DNA from: Citrobacter freundii
GTDB taxonomy: Bacteria > Bacteroidota > Bacteroidia > Chitinophagales > Chitinophagaceae
Length of the DNA stretch: 64,000 nucleotides
Direction of reading: 5' to 3'
Assembly: GCA_003243445.1 (NCBI GenBank)
Contig: QFQQ01000009.1
Location: 71,784 to 135,783 of the forward strand
Shown here piece after piece: positions 60,947-64,000 of the stretch (within the stretch, counting starts at the first letter, position 1; the number at the start of each line of letters is the position of its first letter). Below the pieces are notes generated by a model. That model did no database searches. It was given only the letters and a program-made list of their open reading frames with translations, and was not told where the DNA came from. The position numbers and the translations under genes are program-made.

Positions 60947-60972
60947 TGAATTTAAAATACATTCTACCTTTA
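60943..60972 (+). promoter_or_regulatory. META gene promoter, -33 box within the palindrome arm
   Basis: TTG (60943-60945), a 19-nt spacer and TACCTTTA (60965-60972, one base off TANNTTTG) precede the META ATG by 19 nt. The TTG belongs to the last bases of the 113-nt right arm. Confidence 0.5.
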
Positions 60973-60991
60973 ATCCAACAAACCTACTAAT

Positions 60992-61414
60992 ATGAAAAAA
61001 CTCCTCTTAGCTCTCATCCTCCTCTCTTTTATAGCCTGCAATTCCAGCAAAAAAGCTGCAAGTAACGATCCTGCTTCGCTGGACGGAACCTGGACGCTCA
61101 ACTATATTTCCGGCCCGCGTATTGCATTTGAAGGTCTTTATCCCAACAAAAAACCACAGATCATCTTTAATTCACAGGACAGGCGTGTGAGCGGAAATAC
61201 GGGCTGTAACTCATTTTCAGGACCACTTGTAGTGGATGGCAACAAGATCAATTTTGATCAGCCAATGGCGATGACAAAAATGGCCTGTCCCGGCGAAGGT
61301 GAAATGGTTTTCCTGGAAACATTGAAGAAAGTCAATACCTGGTCTGTATCTGATGGCAATACGCTGAACCTGATCATGGGCGACATTGCCGTCATGCGAT
61401 TCTCCAGGAAATAA
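60992..61414 (+). CDS. META domain lipoprotein (HslJ-like)
   Basis: Protein of 140 aa. Lipoprotein signal with lipobox ending FIACNSS (Cys near 16). The META domain is recognised by LDGTWTLNYISG, KKPQIIFNSQDRRVSGNTGCNSFSG and MTKMACPGEGEMVFLETL. Envelope-located, and related to HslJ, which is linked to stress and novobiocin sensitivity in E. coli. A direct functional transfer is not justified. Confidence 0.92.
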   Translation: MKKLLLALILLSFIACNSSKKAASNDPASLDGTWTLNYISGPRIAFEGLYPNKKPQIIFNSQDRRVSGNTGCNSFSGPLVVDGNKINFDQPMAMTKMACPGEGEMVFLETLKKVNTWSVSDGNTLNLIMGDIAVMRFSRK

Positions 61415-61480
61415 GAATGTTTGGGTAATTCCGCTTTTGTTTATTGTTTTGCAGCGTCACGCATTCAAAAAATAAACCGA

Positions 61481-61897
61481 ATGACAAAAGCAGAACTGCT
61501 CCGGGAACTATCACAGGAAACCTATGCCGCACTGAAACCTTCCGGTGTACACGGCATCGGCGTCTTTGCCATCCGGGATATCCCCAAGGGCTGCAAAGAT
61601 ATCTTCTCCAAAAATGTTGGTGAATGGATCAGGCTGCCGATCACTGAAGTGGAGAAATTGCCGGAGCATTCCAGGTCTCTCATAGAAACCTATTGTGTGT
61701 ATGATGAAACAGATTATTTTGTTCCGGATTATGGATTCAAAGTGGTGGACATGGTGAATTACCTGAATCATTCCTCAGACCCAAATCTCGTTTCTGTAAA
61801 TGATGGGGAATATTTTGAAGCGATCAAAGATATTCCTGCCGGCGCGGAATTGTTCATTAACTACGGGACGATCGTGGAAGTTGAGGGATATGACTGA
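61481..61897 (+). CDS. SET-domain protein
   Basis: Protein of 138 aa, essentially a bare SET domain: GVHGIGVFAIRDIPKGCKDIF at the start, then the SAM-binding/pseudoknot motif NYLNHSSDPN and the C-terminal ELFINYG with catalytic-type Tyr. Bacterial SET proteins can methylate lysines, but the target here is unknown. ATG 61481 is used because the upstream 20 codons look random. It converges with the LytTR gene, 2 bp apart. Confidence 0.9.
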   Translation: MTKAELLRELSQETYAALKPSGVHGIGVFAIRDIPKGCKDIFSKNVGEWIRLPITEVEKLPEHSRSLIETYCVYDETDYFVPDYGFKVVDMVNYLNHSSDPNLVSVNDGEYFEAIKDIPAGAELFINYGTIVEVEGYD

Positions 61898-61899
61898 TA

Positions 61900-62619
61900 C
61901 TAACGTCTGAGGAATTTTCCCTTTAATAGTTTCTCCATCACTTCCTCTTTAAGATTCCTGCTGATCGGAATATCATGCGCGCCAATGCGGATATTATTTC
62001 CTTCAATGCTGTCTATCTTGTCCGCCGCAATGATGAACGACTTATGCGTTTTCAGGAAACCTGATCCCGAAAGATATTCCTCCACTGCTTTAAAGGTCAG
62101 ATAGGTGACAAACTTTTTATTGGCAGTCTGGATCACTACATAGTTTTGCAAGGCTTCTGCAAATAACACTTCACTCCGCCGGATCTTCACCAGCTTATTG
62201 TCTGCTTTTATAAAGAAATATTCATTACCGGGAACATGTTCAGCGATGTTCTTTTCCCGCAATTCATGATATTCTCTGGCACGTAAAGCCGCCTTATAAA
62301 ACCGGTCAAAAGAAATTGGCTTGACCAGGTAATCCAGCGCATTCAGTTCAAAGCCATCCAGCGCATATTGCGGAAACGCGGTGGTGAAGATCACAGGTAC
62401 AGAGGCATGCAGCGTGCGGAAAAATTCAAGACCGGAGAGTTTGGGCATTTGTATATCCAGGAAAAGTAAATGAATGTCCTGGCGGCTCAGCTCATCACCG
62501 GCTTTAAGTGGATTGTCAAACTCTCCGGCGAGTGAAAGGAAATCGACTTCTTCTATGTATTCTCTTAATCCCTTTCTTGCCAAAGGTTCATCATCGATGA
62601 TCAGACAGTTCATTTTCAT
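61900..62619 (-). CDS. LytTR-type response regulator
   Basis: Protein of 239 aa. Receiver domain (about 1-120): acidic pair Asp9/Asp10, phosphoacceptor Asp55 (LFLDIQMP), Lys in DYLVKPI. LytTR DNA-binding domain (about 138-236): FFIKADNKLVKIRRSEVLFAEAL-type start and LKTHKSFII. It overlaps the histidine kinase gene by 4 bp, so the pair is translationally coupled and clearly cognate. Confidence 0.95.
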   Translation of the reverse strand: MKMNCLIIDDEPLARKGLREYIEEVDFLSLAGEFDNPLKAGDELSRQDIHLLFLDIQMPKLSGLEFFRTLHASVPVIFTTAFPQYALDGFELNALDYLVKPISFDRFYKAALRAREYHELREKNIAEHVPGNEYFFIKADNKLVKIRRSEVLFAEALQNYVVIQTANKKFVTYLTFKAVEEYLSGSGFLKTHKSFIIAADKIDSIEGNNIRIGAHDIPISRNLKEEVMEKLLKGKFLRR

Positions 62620-63677
62620 AACCGCGATTTGTGTGGTGAAGTCGACTGCTTTGCATTTGCTGTGTGAAGACTGAGTGAAACACGGTAAAGGTGCTCTGTT
62701 TTCCTGATACTCAATTCATGTTGACCGGGATATAAGAGTTCAAGTCTTCGCTGAACATTCTTTAACCCGATACCGCCATAAGGATCAGCCGGTGCACGTT
62801 CTTCCCTTGAATTTTCGATAATAAAAAGAAGCTGACCATTTTTATGATCAAGACTGATACGGATGAAATTGGGTCTGCCGGTAAATGCAGAGACGTGTTT
62901 GAATGCGTTTTCAACAAAAGGTATCAGTAACAAGGGCTCGATGGAAAACCCGATTACTTCAGGCGTATACGAAAACGAAACCTCATATTGTTCATCCTTT
63001 CTTAATTTCTGTAAATGCACATAGTCCTCCAGGTAGCACAGTTCTTTTTCCACTGGTACACGGTTACCATTTACCTCATAGAGCTGGTAACGCAGCATGT
63101 CAGAAAACTTATGGAGTGATTCCCGTGCCTCCATGTTCTGTTTATCGATCAGAAAATAAACCGAATTGATGGAGTTGAACAGAAAATGCGGATTGATCTG
63201 GGATTTCAGAAAATTAAGTTCCGCTTCCGCTTGTTCCTTCGCCGTTTCCATCATCCGCTGCTGCAATGTGAAATAATCAAACATCAAACGGATGGCAGCA
63301 CCAGCGGTAACAAGAAAGAAATGCGGGATCACATTATCATAGATGCGTGTTTTCAGATCATGGGAAAAATTCAGCAATGCAGGTGCATTCATCACCTTCG
63401 CCAGAACGCACATCTTCAGCAGGCTGCTGGCAACGATCATCAGTATAAAGCAAACCGCAAAGCTGATATATTTCTTCCTGTAGAGCAGCCGTGGAATAAG
63501 CACATAATTCGTGAAATAAACCAGTATTGCCAGATCGATCACTTTTATCAGCGTGACATTGACCGCGACGCTGCTTGTACTGTAATCCTGGTACCGCAGA
63601 AAATACCATACAGTAAACACCAGCGCCCAGAACAGGAAATGATGAATTTTATATTTAAAGAAAAAGCGTTGAGTCAT
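62616..63677 (-). CDS. LytS/YehU-type sensor histidine kinase
   Basis: Protein of 353 aa. Four membrane helices (about 10-28, 38-60, 70-90, 115-132) form the sensor part without a large extracellular domain. A coiled coil leads to the His_kinase domain with the phosphorylated His in INPHFLFNSINSV. The HATPase part has IPFVENAFKHV and GGIGLKNVQRRLELLY. First gene of the two-component operon. Confidence 0.94.
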   Translation of the reverse strand: MTQRFFFKYKIHHFLFWALVFTVWYFLRYQDYSTSSVAVNVTLIKVIDLAILVYFTNYVLIPRLLYRKKYISFAVCFILMIVASSLLKMCVLAKVMNAPALLNFSHDLKTRIYDNVIPHFFLVTAGAAIRLMFDYFTLQQRMMETAKEQAEAELNFLKSQINPHFLFNSINSVYFLIDKQNMEARESLHKFSDMLRYQLYEVNGNRVPVEKELCYLEDYVHLQKLRKDEQYEVSFSYTPEVIGFSIEPLLLIPFVENAFKHVSAFTGRPNFIRISLDHKNGQLLFIIENSREERAPADPYGGIGLKNVQRRLELLYPGQHELSIRKTEHLYRVSLSLHTANAKQSTSPHKSRL

Positions 63678-64000
63678 AGGCGAAATAAAATTACATTTTC
63701 CGGGGGGTAAAAAAGATTACATGAGAAGGAGGTTTTGCGGGATGAGGGGGGACGGAGGTTTGAGAGGTTTGAGAGCTTGCTCCGCGGTTTGTGATTTATG
63801 ACTATTCCGTGGAGTCTTGCATTTTGTCAAGGGGTTTAGGGGTTTGGTGTAATCTATTTCTGCCAGGAGCTGTGATCCGTCTCGCTTTGCGAAAGGCCCC
63901 TCCAACCTCCCCTTCAGGCTGATCGTTACCCAAATTTTCGGACTTGCGTAAGGTTCCTCCTCCGGCGGACACGTCCCGCTGATTCCGCAGATTTTACGCT
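63678..64000. other. Terminal intergenic stretch with partial repeats
   Basis: No gene is supported. It holds a short GAGGTTTGAGAGGTTTGAGAG run (63755-63775), a single family G arm (63893-63918) and the beginning of a family D element (63946-64000). A 62-codon frame on the minus strand (63717-63905) is repeat-derived. Confidence 0.5.
63946..64000 (+). repeat. Partial family D element at the window end
   Basis: GCGTAAGGTTCC (63946-63957) and CCCGCTGATTCCGCAGATTTT (63975-63995) match the two parts of the family D left arm, with about 17 extra nt between them. The facing arm, if any, lies beyond the window. Confidence 0.6.

Noticed and set aside
63717..63905. 62-codon minus-strand frame at the window end
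   Set aside because: Low-complexity LKPLKPP content comes from repeat units. No conserved feature.

Overview
The window reads as chromosomal DNA of a Bacteroidota bacterium, most likely Chitinophagales/Chitinophagaceae (lineage inferred, not tested). Signs of this are a secreted protease with a C-terminal type IX secretion sorting domain, a fused SecDF, a long (314 aa) NusB, ECF sigma/FecR pairs, DUF3857, DUF1573 and DUF2141 proteins, and promoters of the Bacteroidota form (TTG, then TANNTTTG), with few Shine-Dalgarno sites. About 50 protein genes are supported. I found no tRNA, rRNA, CRISPR array, transposase or phage gene.

Layout. 1-13 kb (minus): ABC-F ATPase, large secreted M12B-type protease, groES-groEL, and a nine-PAS histidine kinase with a single-domain receiver. 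13-23 kb: nusB, DUF1573, yajC, coaE, a lipoprotein, a methyltransferase, an aminotransferase, secDF, and an Fe-S carrier protein. 23-29 kb: methylmalonyl-CoA mutase catalytic subunit overlapping a GNAT gene, a TacAT-type toxin-antitoxin pair with a visible operator, and a PL6-like polysaccharide lyase. 29-43 kb: glnS, M28 peptidase, DUF6496/histone-H1-like protein, amidohydrolase, CPA2 antiporter, GntP permease, and a fused FAD/Fe-S dehydrogenase. 43-55 kb is an envelope-signalling district: sigma/anti-sigma/DUF4097 operon, two tandem DUF3857-transglutaminase proteins (one apparently dead), a convergent sigma/FecR/STN-repeat-protein operon, Cu/Zn superoxide dismutase and a small outer-membrane barrel. 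55-64 kb: OmpA-family protein, amidohydrolase-SnoaL fusion, membrane protein with a 51-aa basic gene, DUF2141, META, SET, and a LytS/LytTR two-component pair.

The most unusual content is between the genes. At least seven unrelated families of short-period degenerate repeats recur, almost always as two facing arms 30-200 nt apart, and always outside clear coding sequence apart from a few stop codons. Arms at one locus share the same variants and pair well, while loci of a family differ. One family (GCGGATTTCGCAGATT type) has two clearly homologous copies 22 kb apart in opposite orientation with a conserved loop. The copy at 60.6 kb is nested in a further 113-nt inverted repeat with only four mismatches. 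Several arms supply possible -33 boxes, sit on stop codons, or create false N-terminal extensions of real genes.
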